This document shows positions 27,606-35,923 of a stretch of DNA of 64,000 nucleotides, piece after piece. How positions within the stretch are numbered: the stretch's first letter is position 1; every line of letters starts with the position of its first letter. The stretch lies in assembly GCA_900314885.1 (NCBI GenBank), contig OMWY01000001.1:418886-482885 (forward strand), read 5' to 3'. The notes beneath the pieces are model-generated. The model searched no databases and was not told the DNA's origin. It saw nothing but the letters and a program-made list of their open reading frames with translations. The position numbers and the translations under genes were made by a program. Source of the stretch: an uncultured Eubacteriales bacterium. Its GTDB lineage: Bacteria > Bacillota > Clostridia > Lachnospirales > Lachnospiraceae.

Positions 27606-28427
27606 ATGTTCAGAAATATGACTATCGGGCAGTATTACCCCGCCGATTCGCTGATACATAAGCTGGATCCAAGGGTTAAGCTTGCCTGCACGCTCCTTTT
27701 TATTATTTCGCTTTTCCTTTTTTCAAGCTTTGCCGGATATGTGGTTGCGGCGATTTATCTTGGAACGGTAGTTACACTTTCTAAGGTGCCGATTAAATAC
27801 ATCCTGCGCGGATTAAAGGGGATAGTAATTCTTCTCCTGTTTACCGTTTTTTTTAATCTGGTACTTACACCCGGCACTGTAGTCGTAGAGCTTCCGGGAC
27901 CATTTCAGATTACCATAGAAGGTATAAGGACAGCATCCTTCATGGCGATAAGGCTCATGTTTCTCATAATCGGTTCCTCGCTAATGACATTTACAACAAC
28001 ACCGAATGAACTGACGGACGGCATGGAAAAAGGGCTCTCACCACTTAAGAAAATCGGAGTGCCGGTACATGAAATCGCTATGATGATGAGTATAGCCCTG
28101 CGTTTTATACCGATTCTTATAGAAGAGACTGACAAAATTATGAAAGCTCAGGCGGCCCGAGGCGCCGATTTTGAGTCAGGAAACTTCATGAAAAGGGCCA
28201 AGGCCATGATTCCTATCCTGGTGCCACTCTTTGTGTCAGCCTTCAGAAGAGCAAATGATCTCGCTCTCGCAATGGAAGCGAGATGCTACAACGGCGGAGA
28301 AGGGCGAACCACTATGAAGCCGCTAAAATATAATAGCAGAGACATAAGGGCTTATATAATAACCTTCATTTATATGGCTTTGCTTATTATTGTAAATAAA
28401 ATTGCTAAAAGATATCTGCCATTTTAG
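27606..28427 (+). CDS. ecfT: Energy-coupling factor transmembrane protein EcfT
   Basis: A 273-residue membrane protein with about six hydrophobic segments, the scaffold that links the ATPase pair to exchangeable S components. The two coupling motifs are seen as AQAARGADF and AMEARCYNGG near residues 186 and 227. It starts one base after the ecfA2 stop codon. Confidence 0.93.
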   Translation: MFRNMTIGQYYPADSLIHKLDPRVKLACTLLFIISLFLFSSFAGYVVAAIYLGTVVTLSKVPIKYILRGLKGIVILLLFTVFFNLVLTPGTVVVELPGPFQITIEGIRTASFMAIRLMFLIIGSSLMTFTTTPNELTDGMEKGLSPLKKIGVPVHEIAMMMSIALRFIPILIEETDKIMKAQAARGADFESGNFMKRAKAMIPILVPLFVSAFRRANDLALAMEARCYNGGEGRTTMKPLKYNSRDIRAYIITFIYMALLIIVNKIAKRYLPF

Positions 28428-28469
28428 AAAAAGGAGGCAGACAAAAAACGCCTGTCTTTTGGTGAATTT

Positions 28470-29225
28470 ATGAAAATAATGATAATTACCGCTTATGACG
28501 GGACAAATTACTGCGGATCGCAGATTCAGCCTGATAAGCCGACTATAGAAGGGAAGCTAAATGAGGCTTTAAGCGAATTGACAAAGGCAGAGGTAAAAGT
28601 CACCGGCGCTAGTCGCACCGATGCCGGCGTTCATTCATATGGAAATGTTTATACCTTCGATACATTTTCACATATTCCGGTGGAGAAATTTCCTCTAGCC
28701 TTGAATACTATGGTTCCGCCCGATATAAGGGTGATGAGCGCGAAAGAAGTAAGGGATGATTTTCATCCACGTCATGGAGTAATCGATAAGACCTACGAAT
28801 ACCACCTTGATGACGGATTTATAGAAATTCCGACCAAAAGGCTATATTCTTATCATGTCCGTCACCGGCTTGATATAGATAAAATGAACGAAGCCGCAAA
28901 ATATCTCATCGGAGAGCACGACTTCACATCATTTTGCAGCGCGAAGACCGAGAAGGAGAGTAAGGTAAGGACTATATTTGACTTAAATGTTAAGACTGCG
29001 GGAGAGCAAATATATGACAATCGTGATGTCATTATTACAGTAAGAGGAAACGGATTCTTATATAACATGGTCCGGATAATCGCAGGAACCTTGATGAATA
29101 TAGGCACAGGCAAGACTGATCCGAATGAAATTATAGCTATACTTGAGAAAAAAGACAGGGCAGCGGCAGGCCCAACACTTCCGCCAAACGGGCTGTTTCT
29201 GATGGAAATAAGGTACGATATTTAA
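28470..29225 (+). CDS. truA: tRNA pseudouridine synthase A
   Basis: A 251-residue enzyme making pseudouridine at tRNA positions 38-40. The catalytic aspartate is in GASRTDAGVHS near residue 52, and YDGTNYCGSQ, the DDFHPR region and NGFLYNMVRIIAGTLM are conserved. Its position behind ecfT is typical of Firmicutes, but the rplM-rpsI pair that often follows is replaced here by a truncated Rrf2 gene. Confidence 0.94.
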   Translation: MKIMIITAYDGTNYCGSQIQPDKPTIEGKLNEALSELTKAEVKVTGASRTDAGVHSYGNVYTFDTFSHIPVEKFPLALNTMVPPDIRVMSAKEVRDDFHPRHGVIDKTYEYHLDDGFIEIPTKRLYSYHVRHRLDIDKMNEAAKYLIGEHDFTSFCSAKTEKESKVRTIFDLNVKTAGEQIYDNRDVIITVRGNGFLYNMVRIIAGTLMNIGTGKTDPNEIIAILEKKDRAAAGPTLPPNGLFLMEIRYDI

Positions 29226-29245
29226 ACTATCATATTCATATAGTT

Positions 29246-29605
29246 TCCCCTACCTACCTACAGAAAATCCTCGGGAGGCTCGTGAAGGCCGGAATCGTGA
29301 ACTCCACCGCCAGCAAGGAAGGAGGTTATACCATTGCTAAACGGGCAGACGAAATCACAATAGCGGATATCATGGACGCTGTCGATGAGACGAAATTCGA
29401 GTCCGTCTCCGGTGAGCTAGCGGCTAACCTCTTTGGAAATGATCCGCATGTGGGCAAGGCAGAGAAAATGGTGGAGGACGCGTTTCACAGAAGCCTTGCC
29501 GCTATGCGGTCGGAACTGGCGAAAATTACAGTTGAGGATTTACTTGAACATGACCGTGAAATAAATGGCTCAATTGACTGGGAAGAGAGGCTCAAAAAAA
29601 TTTAA
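29246..29605 (+). pseudogene. Rrf2-family regulator lacking its N-terminal DNA-binding half
   Basis: The frame is readable from about 29246 as PTYLQKILGRLVKAGIVNS, which is the end of the winged-helix recognition region of Rrf2 regulators, then EGGYTIAKRADEITIADIMDAVDE, the standard Rrf2 wing and dimerisation start. The first 40 or so residues of the family (the KGRYAL start and the first helices) are missing: upstream sequence ends abruptly after truA. A GTG at 29282 behind GGGAGG could start a 107-residue fragment without the recognition helix. It sits beside remains of an NmrA-like gene, a common Rrf2 partner. Confidence 0.75.
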
Positions 29606-29655
29606 AAAAAGTTGGATGTAACTATTCAGCAAGGGAGAAAGTATTATTTCATACG
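29606..29655 (+). repeat. Two-piece scar of an NmrA-like gene
   Basis: 29606-29626 matches 19 of 21 bases of 31681-31701, directly upstream of the -35 box of the NmrA-like gene. 29627-29655 is identical over 29 bases to 32127-32155, inside that gene near its 3' end. So this stretch is what remains of a second copy after a deletion joined its promoter edge to its last third. The end of the scar overlaps the stop codon of the chemoreceptor gene on the other strand. Confidence 0.85.
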
Positions 29656-31457
29656 TCACCTGCGCCGGCCTCACCGGATACTTTAAATACTGAAAGAAGA
29701 TCTGTAAGCTTTCCGGCAATTTCATTTAAGCTAGATGAATACTTCTCTATGTTTACTACCGTATCATTCACCTGGGTCATAGAAGCTGAAGTTTCTTCTG
29801 AAGAAGCGGCATTTTCCTCGGAAATTGCTGACAGGGAGCTCATTGTGTCGTTCAGATCACCGCAACGATCTCTCGTTTGTACGCAGGAATCCTTAGCTTT
29901 CGCGAAAATATCCCTAACCTGACCAATAATTTCCACAACTTCATGAGCTGCCTGACGGGTCGCGTCGGAAATATTCTGCTGCTCATCCACAGAGGCCTTG
30001 AGATCCTCAACGGTAGAAACAGTGACATCAGAATTCTTAGAAAGGACATCCATTATATCACCAATCTGCTTTGCTGAATTGGCTGATTGTACTGAAAGTT
30101 CCTGTATCTCGGTTGCGACAACCGCGAATCCCCTGCCGGCCTCACCGGCTCTCGCTGCTTCGATAGAAGCATTTAATGATAGGAGATTAGTCTGGGCAGA
30201 AATAGCGTTTATGGAAGTTACAGCCTGTACAACTTCGGAGACGGAATCTCCCATCATTTGTACCTTCGATGATACATCATCAAGAGATTCTTTTGTTTTA
30301 TTCATAGCTTCAGATAGCTTGTTGAAATTAGTCCTCATCTCCTCTGACTGGCCGGCCATCTTTTCAGCGCTTTCATCAGCTGTATCTACAGCGTTAGTCA
30401 GACTGTTGACATTTTCAAGAATACTTGATATAGCCTCAGCGCCTTCCTGAACTGAGTCTGCCTGACTGCTGGCACCCTTAGCGATATCCTCTATTGCGCT
30501 CGTTATACCTTGGCTGGTAGTCTTTGTATCGGCAGCTGACTCAGACAGCCGGGAAGCGGAAGCGCCAACCTCACTTGCCGTACTTTGTGCCATTCCAAGC
30601 ATTTTCTCTACGCTCTCCCGCATCTGCTCTGTCGAACGCATCAGGTGGCCAAAATCATCTTTCCTTTCTTTATATTCCGGAAGCATGCGTATGGAGAAAT
30701 CCCCTTCCTTCATCTTTCCAAGCCAGTCGTCAATAATAGACAGAGGTGTCAGGATACTCTTCTCGAAGGAAATTACGTAGATAAGAATAAAGGCGGTCAT
30801 ACCACAAAGCATAACCAACAGTAGAATAAATACGCCTCTAACGATATTTGTCATTGCTGCTTCCTTAGCAGCTACATCGTCATCAATATAATCTATATAA
30901 TTTCCGGTTCCTATTACCCAGTTAAATGGCTCGAAAACCTTAGTGTATGCCCTTTTAGGAGAAGGCTCTGTTTCTCCCTCCTTTGGAAAATAGTATTCGT
31001 TGAAATAGCCTTCATCAGGATTTTTCTTTGCTCCCTCTATGAAGTCGTTGACCATAGCGAATCCGTTTACATCCTTAGTGGAGAGACGATTCTTTCCCTC
31101 CATATCACCACCCAGCAGGACTACGTTGACACCGTCATATGTGTCTACCCAGAAATAGCCTGTATCACTGTAGCGAAGGTCTCGAATTTCGCCTGCGGCA
31201 AGCGTTTTCGCGGTATCCTCATCAAGCTTGCCATCTTCAATTTGCTTTTCGTAATACTTACAGATACTGATTGCCGTATTTACCTCTTGCTTGATTCCGG
31301 CATCGTATTCTGTCTGAATCGACGTCTTCAGCATGTCTACAGACTTGTTCTTGAGATTTGAGATAATCAACACCGAAGACACTCCCATAGCAATCATGAT
31401 AATTCCGGTAATGATTATTAGGATCATAAATTTCTTTTTGACCTTAAGATTTTTCAT
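29649..31457 (-). CDS. Methyl-accepting chemotaxis protein with Cache sensor
   Basis: A 602-residue chemoreceptor. It has membrane segment 1 (about 10-32), a periplasmic-side single Cache_2-type sensor (about 40-195, with [19 protein letters not shown]), membrane segment 2 (about 205-230), a HAMP region, and a long coiled-coil signalling domain. The hairpin tip [30 protein letters not shown], which binds CheA and CheW, is intact (written here only as the family landmark [16 protein letters not shown]). The start at 31457 has GGAGG; the upstream extension lacks one. Ligand unknown; Cache_2 sensors often bind small carboxylates. No che genes are nearby. Confidence 0.92.
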   Translation of the reverse strand: MKNLKVKKKFMILIIITGIIMIAMGVSSVLIISNLKNKSVDMLKTSIQTEYDAGIKQEVNTAISICKYYEKQIEDGKLDEDTAKTLAAGEIRDLRYSDTGYFWVDTYDGVNVVLLGGDMEGKNRLSTKDVNGFAMVNDFIEGAKKNPDEGYFNEYYFPKEGETEPSPKRAYTKVFEPFNWVIGTGNYIDYIDDDVAAKEAAMTNIVRGVFILLLVMLCGMTAFILIYVISFEKSILTPLSIIDDWLGKMKEGDFSIRMLPEYKERKDDFGHLMRSTEQMRESVEKMLGMAQSTASEVGASASRLSESAADTKTTSQGITSAIEDIAKGASSQADSVQEGAEAISSILENVNSLTNAVDTADESAEKMAGQSEEMRTNFNKLSEAMNKTKESLDDVSSKVQMMGDSVSEVVQAVTSINAISAQTNLLSLNASIEAARAGEAGRGFAVVATEIQELSVQSANSAKQIGDIMDVLSKNSDVTVSTVEDLKASVDEQQNISDATRQAAHEVVEIIGQVRDIFAKAKDSCVQTRDRCGDLNDTMSSLSAISEENAASSEETSASMTQVNDTVVNIEKYSSSLNEIAGKLTDLLSVFKVSGEAGAGDV

Positions 31458-31588
31458 CTGATTTCCTCCGCTTCTATATTCCCTTAAGTTAGCCCTATAC
31501 GATTCAATGGTTACAAGATGCAAAATCTAATATCCATCAAATGATTTCACGACAGCATCACCTCTTGTATTAAAATTTCTTAAGACAC

Positions 31589-31617
31589 ATTCTATGCCAA
31601 CTACGAGTAAAAGTCAA
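31589..31617 (-). promoter_or_regulatory. Promoter of the chemoreceptor gene
   Basis: On the minus strand TTGACT (complement of 31612-31617), 17 bases, then TAGAAT (complement of 31589-31594). It gives a leader of roughly 120 bases before the start at 31457. Confidence 0.7.
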
Positions 31618-31699
31618 TATATTTATTCATTTCCGTAATTGTTTTGTGTAAGAGCGTTGCATAAACGAAAAAAATTATCAAAAAAGCTAGATGTAACTA

Positions 31700-31753
31700 T
31701 TGACATTACAATCAAACCGTGATATAATGTACTTGTAATCAAAAAGATTACAA
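31700..31753 (+). promoter_or_regulatory. Consensus promoter and palindromic operator of the NmrA-like gene
   Basis: TTGACA (31700-31705), exactly 17 bases, TATAAT (31723-31728): both boxes are perfect. At the expected transcription start lies TTGTAATC (31733-31740), five A residues, and GATTACAA (31746-31753), a perfect eight-base inverted repeat. This is a likely repressor site; an Rrf2-type regulator is the natural guess because a truncated one lies next to the sister copy at 29.2 kb. Confidence 0.8.
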
Positions 31754-31830
31754 CAAACGAGCACAATAAACCATAGAGATGAAGCCCGAAGGAAGCACTT
31801 CATTTCAACCACAAAAAGGAGACATATATC

Positions 31831-32235
31831 ATGAAAATCGCAGTAGTTGCAGCAAACGGACGTGTAGGTAAGCTGGTAGTTAAAGAAGCTCTTGAGAGAG
31901 GAAATGATGTCACCGCATTTGTAAGAGGTGAGAATCAGGTAGTAGCTGATGGTCCTGATTTCCCTGACGAGTTCAAGCCACTCGCTAACGCTCAGGCAAA
32001 TGAATTAAAGGAGCTCCGTAAGAGAGATGACGTTAAGTGGACATTCTTAAGTCCTGCCGGAGACTTCCAGGCCGAGGGAGAGCGTACAGGAAAATATATC
32101 CTAGCCGGTGAAGAGCTCACCATTAACAGCAAGGGAGAAAGTATTATTTCATACGCTGATTACGCTATCGCAATGGTAGATGAGATTGAGAAGGGTAATC
32201 ATATTAAAGAAAGAATCTCTGTAGTAAGAGAGTAA
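31831..32235 (+). CDS. NAD(P)-binding NmrA/SDR-like protein with a large in-frame internal deletion
   Basis: A 134-residue product whose two ends are those of an atypical short-chain dehydrogenase-like family of about 210 residues. The N-terminal nucleotide site KIAVVAANGRVGKLVVKEAL and the C-terminal run DVKWTFLSPAGDFQAEGERTG...SYADYAIAMVDEIEKGNHI are well kept. Between residues 36 and 41 the expected 70-80 residues of the Rossmann core are absent while the frame is preserved (junction near base 31939). The product probably cannot fold as a dehydrogenase. The promoter and AAAAGGAG ribosome binding site are intact. The estimate of the normal length is from memory of the family. Confidence 0.7.
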   Translation: MKIAVVAANGRVGKLVVKEALERGNDVTAFVRGENQVVADGPDFPDEFKPLANAQANELKELRKRDDVKWTFLSPAGDFQAEGERTGKYILAGEELTINSKGESIISYADYAIAMVDEIEKGNHIKERISVVRE

Positions 32236-32247
32236 TAATTACAAGTT

Positions 32248-32276
32248 AAATCCTGCCACGCCTGTGGCGGGATTTT
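32248..32276 (+). terminator. Intrinsic terminator after the NmrA-like gene
   Basis: AAATCCTGCCAC (32248-32259) pairs with GTGGCGGGATTT (32264-32275), loop GCCT, then a short T run. Confidence 0.85.
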
Positions 32277-32301
32277 CAGATAGTTACGACGGGAGAAAAT
32301 T

Positions 32302-32922
32302 ATGACTTCGGAGGAAATATTAAATCTGGTACAAAATAAAATTCACAGTGTGATTGTCGCTACACTTGATGAAGAAGGATTACCTGTTACCTGTGTGATT
32401 GACATGATGCTTGTGGATGAAGGAGGACTCTATTTCCTGACGGCAAGAGGCAAAGAATTCTACAAGAGATTAATGGCAAAACCGGTCATAGCATTAACCG
32501 GGCTTAAGGGAGAGACGACAATGACTTCAGTCTCAGTTAACCTGCGCGGTGAAGTAAGAAATATCGGAAAGGAAAGGCTTGCGGAAATATTTGAGAAGAA
32601 TCCCTATATGACTGAAATCTATCCAACAGAAACATCCCGTGATGCGCTGGAGTTTTTTCAGATTTATAAGGGAAGCGGAGAGTATTTTGACCTGTCCGCT
32701 AAGCCGATATTCAGACAGAGATTTTCCTTTGGCGGAGAAGAAGCTTTAGAGCATGGATATTTTATTGATATAAGCAAATGCATAGAGTGTGGAAAATGTA
32801 ACGCAGTCTGCCCACAGGGCTGTATTACAGATAGCGGCAAACGTAAGATATTATCCGAGCATTGCCTGCATTGCGGCAGGTGCATGGAAGCATGTCCTGC
32901 AGGAGCTGTTTTCACAACCTAA
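32302..32922 (+). CDS. Pyridoxamine-phosphate-oxidase-like flavoprotein fused to a 2[4Fe-4S] ferredoxin domain
   Basis: A 206-residue protein. Residues 1 to about 130 resemble the split-barrel FMN-binding fold of the PNPOx-like family (SVIVATLDEEGLPVTCVIDMM). Residues 155-206 hold two ferredoxin motifs, CIECGKCNAVCPQGC and CLHCGRCMEACPAGA. The fusion suggests a small anaerobic electron-transfer or reductase protein; the partner is unknown. It has a weak GGGAG site. It is followed by the first palindromic promoter repeat. Confidence 0.82.
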   Translation: MTSEEILNLVQNKIHSVIVATLDEEGLPVTCVIDMMLVDEGGLYFLTARGKEFYKRLMAKPVIALTGLKGETTMTSVSVNLRGEVRNIGKERLAEIFEKNPYMTEIYPTETSRDALEFFQIYKGSGEYFDLSAKPIFRQRFSFGGEEALEHGYFIDISKCIECGKCNAVCPQGCITDSGKRKILSEHCLHCGRCMEACPAGAVFTT

Positions 32923-32926
32923 CAGA

Positions 32927-32986
32927 AACAGATATGGGCGTAAATTTAAAGTTGAACTTGAAAATTACGCCCATATCTGTTACACT
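32927..32986 (+). promoter_or_regulatory. Palindromic operator-promoter, copy R1
   Basis: A 17-base perfect inverted repeat (32927-32943 and 32965-32981, core ATGGGCGTAA / TTACGCCCAT) whose 21-base centre is itself nearly palindromic (AAGTTGAACTT). TTGAAA at 32958-32963, 17 bases and TACACT at 32981-32986 form a promoter inside it. The centre and right arm are identical to copy R2 at 35.9 kb over about 36 bases, but the -10 box has drifted from TATAAT. Confidence 0.8.
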
Positions 32987-32994
32987 GAATATTA

Positions 32995-33049
32995 TTTAGA
33001 ATGCAATGGAGAAAAACTTTGATAAAAAGTAATAGTAGAGAGACAGTAT
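32995..33049 (+). repeat. Remnant of the DUF1835-like gene leader (S1)
   Basis: TTTAGAATGCAAT at 32995-33007 and GAGAGACAGTAT at 33038-33049 recur at 37175-37187 and 37212-37223, where they flank the gap between the DUF4143 ATPase and the DUF1835-like gene. Here there is no ATPase between R1 and S1 and no ATG after the second block (TATTAT in place of TATATG). The 233-base gap thus holds a scar of the same cassette; the rest (33050-33155) shows only the GAAAGGAG site of the next gene. Confidence 0.75.
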
Positions 33050-33155
33050 TATAGCTACTGTTCACAAGCCAGTGATAATATAATATTAAGGGCTTGCAAT
33101 TTTAGGGAAATAGGAGTAGACTAATCGTAAATCACTTGTATGAAAGGAGCGCATA

Positions 33156-34553
33156 GTGTTTTACGGAAGAGATAAAGATCTTAAATTTTTGGAAGACAGA
33201 TGGGCCGGTGAACGTTTTGAGTTTGGCTGCATATACGGAACAAGACGAATTGGAAAGACCACGCTAATCAATAAATTTTTAGAGAATAAGGAAGCCATTT
33301 ATTTTCAGGCAAAGGAGGCTTCGGAACTTGAAAACAGAAGGGGCTTGTCAAGAATAATTGACAAAGCGATGGGATATCCGGTGGATTATGTTTTCCCGAC
33401 ATGGGATGAACTACTGGATACATTGCTAAATGTATCGGCCGGAAGGAGATTTGCGTTTGTAATTGACGAATATCCCTACCTCTCTAAATCTACCAAGAAG
33501 GGGATATCATCATATATCCAGGATTTTATAGATAACAAGGCAAAGGACAGTAGACTATTTATCATTCTTATGGGATCAAATGTTTCGTTTATGGAGAAAG
33601 AACTGGGAAATAAAAAATCCCCATTATACCGCAGGCGCACTTTTTCCTATAAATTGGGTCAGTTGCCATATTCAGAAGCACTTCTTTTTCTGAATAAATT
33701 TGCTGATTCGGAGAAGCTTGATTACCTCTCGTTTTTCGGCTTTTCACCCTATTACCTGTCTCTTTTGGATGCAAATAAGGACTTTAAGGGCAATGTAAAA
33801 TCGCTGTTGTTTCAAACCGGAGCAACACTGCTCGACGCTCCTGATATTATTTTATCTAATGGTACGAGGGAGAGAGGCATATATAATACGGTGCTCTCGT
33901 CGATTGCCCGCGGCAAGAAGACACCTTCTATGATTGCCGGGGATATTGAATTTGGAGCAAATGAGGTATCGAAATATTTGAAGACACTCACAGAAGAAGA
34001 AATTGTCGAAAGAAAAACCATGTATGGGTCAAAAAGAAAAATAATCTACAGGATAAAGGATCCCGTGCTTGAGTTTTTCTATAACCAGCTTTTTGATGAC
34101 GTGGAGAGAATTCGTATAGGTTTTGGTGAGGTTGTATTTGCCGAGAAAGAAGAGTTCATTCATCAGTTCATCAGCCACAAATTCGAAGATGTATGTATCA
34201 GGTACTTAGAAGAGCAAAGCCTTACCGGCAAACTTGCCAAGCCATATTATCCTATTGAAGGACTCCAGATAGATAACTCGGAGCTTGGGAGGTCTATTGA
34301 GCTTGACGGTGTAAGCAGATATAGAGATTCATTATTAGTTGTTGAGTGCAAGTACACAGAGAAAAAAAGAATCCCTAAGGATTATTTTGATATGAAGGAG
34401 GACGTGTCAATCAAAATGTTTGAGGAGGTGAAAGACTTTCAGTTCTACTTATTTGCGAAAAATGGATTTGAGAAGTCATTCGATAAAAATAGCGATCAAA
34501 ATCTTCATCTGATAGATGCCGCGACCATGTTAAGGGTAAGTGAAATAAAGTAA
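33156..34553 (+). CDS. AAA+ ATPase of the archaeal-ATPase / DUF234 type
   Basis: A 465-residue P-loop ATPase. Walker A is GTRRIGKTTLINKF near residues 29-42, Walker B RFAFVIDEYPYL near 97-108, and a sensor-like MGSNVSFMEKELG follows. The C-terminal third resembles DUF234, with a PD-(D/E)xK-like pattern SIELDGVSRY and VVECKY (about 385-410). This group is widespread in archaea and anaerobes; the function is unknown, and mobile-element or toxin-antitoxin-like roles have been suggested by context only. GTG start behind GAAAGGAGCG. No recognisable partner gene. Confidence 0.82.
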   Translation: MFYGRDKDLKFLEDRWAGERFEFGCIYGTRRIGKTTLINKFLENKEAIYFQAKEASELENRRGLSRIIDKAMGYPVDYVFPTWDELLDTLLNVSAGRRFAFVIDEYPYLSKSTKKGISSYIQDFIDNKAKDSRLFIILMGSNVSFMEKELGNKKSPLYRRRTFSYKLGQLPYSEALLFLNKFADSEKLDYLSFFGFSPYYLSLLDANKDFKGNVKSLLFQTGATLLDAPDIILSNGTRERGIYNTVLSSIARGKKTPSMIAGDIEFGANEVSKYLKTLTEEEIVERKTMYGSKRKIIYRIKDPVLEFFYNQLFDDVERIRIGFGEVVFAEKEEFIHQFISHKFEDVCIRYLEEQSLTGKLAKPYYPIEGLQIDNSELGRSIELDGVSRYRDSLLVVECKYTEKKRIPKDYFDMKEDVSIKMFEEVKDFQFYLFAKNGFEKSFDKNSDQNLHLIDAATMLRVSEIK

Positions 34554-34576
34554 TCGGAGGTTTATGGAGAGCTGAC

Positions 34577-35233
34577 ATGGAAAATAAAGGAACAAAAATA
34601 TTAGAATCCGGGCGATTGATATTAAGACCATTTGTGATTGAAGATGCCGAGGCTATGTACAAAAACTGGGCCTCTGATCCTGAAGTGACGAAGTTTCTGA
34701 CGTGGAAACCTCATGAAAATGTAAATACCACTATTGAATCCATAAGCAGATGGATAAATGGGTATAAAGATGCTTCATTCTATCAATGGGCGATTACTGT
34801 GAAGACAGAAGGTACAGAACCAATTGGAAGTATAAGTGTTGTAAATGAAATTGATGAAATAATAGAGGATGCGGAAATAGGATATTGCATAGGCAGGAAA
34901 TGGTGGCACAGAGGAATAACAACTGAAGCCTTGGAATGTGTAGAAGCATTTTTGTTCGATGAGGTTGGTGTGAAAAGAATTTCCGCAAGACATGACGCAA
35001 ATAATCCACACTCGGGTGATGTGATGAAAAAGTGTGGTATGGCCTATGAAGGAAGACTCAGACAGGCCGGAAAGAACAATCAAGGAGTGTGCGATGAGTG
35101 TGTATACGGACTTTTGAAATCAGAATGGCAAAAAGATATAAAAAACGCCGAATATCTTACAAAGCTTGACAGGTCGTTTAGACAGCTTGACTCCGGGTAT
35201 GGTCAAGCACATGAGCTGACAGAGGAATCATGA
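34577..35233 (+). CDS. GNAT acetyltransferase, RimJ/RimL-like
   Basis: A 218-residue member of the RimJ/RimL subgroup. It shows the opening GRLILRPFVIEDAEAMYKNWASDPEVTKFLTW, the acetyl-CoA region GYCIGRKWWHRGITTEAL, and the end ARHDANNPHSGDVMKKCGMAYEG. Typical substrates are N-terminal amines of proteins or small molecules, but the target is unknown. The last 30 or so residues are an extra hydrophilic tail. It precedes the alkyltransferase gene by four bases, suggesting cotranscription. Confidence 0.85.
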   Translation: MENKGTKILESGRLILRPFVIEDAEAMYKNWASDPEVTKFLTWKPHENVNTTIESISRWINGYKDASFYQWAITVKTEGTEPIGSISVVNEIDEIIEDAEIGYCIGRKWWHRGITTEALECVEAFLFDEVGVKRISARHDANNPHSGDVMKKCGMAYEGRLRQAGKNNQGVCDECVYGLLKSEWQKDIKNAEYLTKLDRSFRQLDSGYGQAHELTEES

Positions 35234-35237
35234 GACA

Positions 35238-35909
35238 ATGGACATGAATGAAAACTGCTGCAAAAATGAAGTATTTGAATATATAAAATCAGTATATAAT
35301 GCAAAGGTGGAGAATCCTTGGGCAGAATATCCTGATTTCACTACATTTAAGGATAAACTGAGTGATAAATGGTTTGCCTTAATTATGAGAATTACCGGTG
35401 ATAAGTTGGGACTAAAAAATAATGTTCCTGTATATGTAATTAATGTTAAGGTCGATACTTTACTTATCCCGGAATTAATTAAAAGGGAAGGATATTTTCC
35501 TGCCTACCATATGAATAAGCAGCATTGGGTTACAATATTGCTCGACGAAACCGTGCCGGTAGATGATATAAAGGATGCCATCGACAAGAGTTTTACACTT
35601 GTTACTGATTCGCCGACCAGGAGAATCTATGAGGCAACCATGAAAATACCTAGAGGGAAGGTTGCGACATACGGAGATATAGCAAGACTTGCCGGTAATC
35701 CCAAGATGCAGCGGGCAGTCGGGAATGCCCTTCACAAAAATCCATTTCCCGACAAGGTTCCATGCTACAGGGTCGTGAACGGAAAGGGAGAGCTCTCCGG
35801 CGCCTTTGCCTTTGGTGGACCGCATGAACAGGCAAACAGGCTCCGTGCCGACGGGATTGAAGTGGTTGATAATAAGGTAGATTTATCAAAATACAGGTGG
35901 ATGAGTTGA
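35238..35909 (+). CDS. MmcQ/YjbR domain fused to an O6-alkylguanine-DNA alkyltransferase-like domain
   Basis: A 223-residue two-domain protein. Residues 1-115 match the MmcQ/YjbR fold (KWFALIMRITGDKLGL, FPAYHMNKQHWVTILLD). Residues 125-223 match the C-terminal catalytic domain of methylated-DNA-protein cysteine methyltransferases (IPRGKVATYGDIARLAGNP, RAVGNALHKNP, GAFAFGG). The acceptor site reads PCYRVV, keeping the cysteine but replacing the usual histidine of PCHRVV by tyrosine. The protein likely repairs alkylated bases or is an alkyltransferase-like sensor. Overlap-free but close to the GNAT gene. Confidence 0.83.
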   Translation: MDMNENCCKNEVFEYIKSVYNAKVENPWAEYPDFTTFKDKLSDKWFALIMRITGDKLGLKNNVPVYVINVKVDTLLIPELIKREGYFPAYHMNKQHWVTILLDETVPVDDIKDAIDKSFTLVTDSPTRRIYEATMKIPRGKVATYGDIARLAGNPKMQRAVGNALHKNPFPDKVPCYRVVNGKGELSGAFAFGGPHEQANRLRADGIEVVDNKVDLSKYRWMS

Positions 35910-35923
35910 TCAAAACGCTACAA

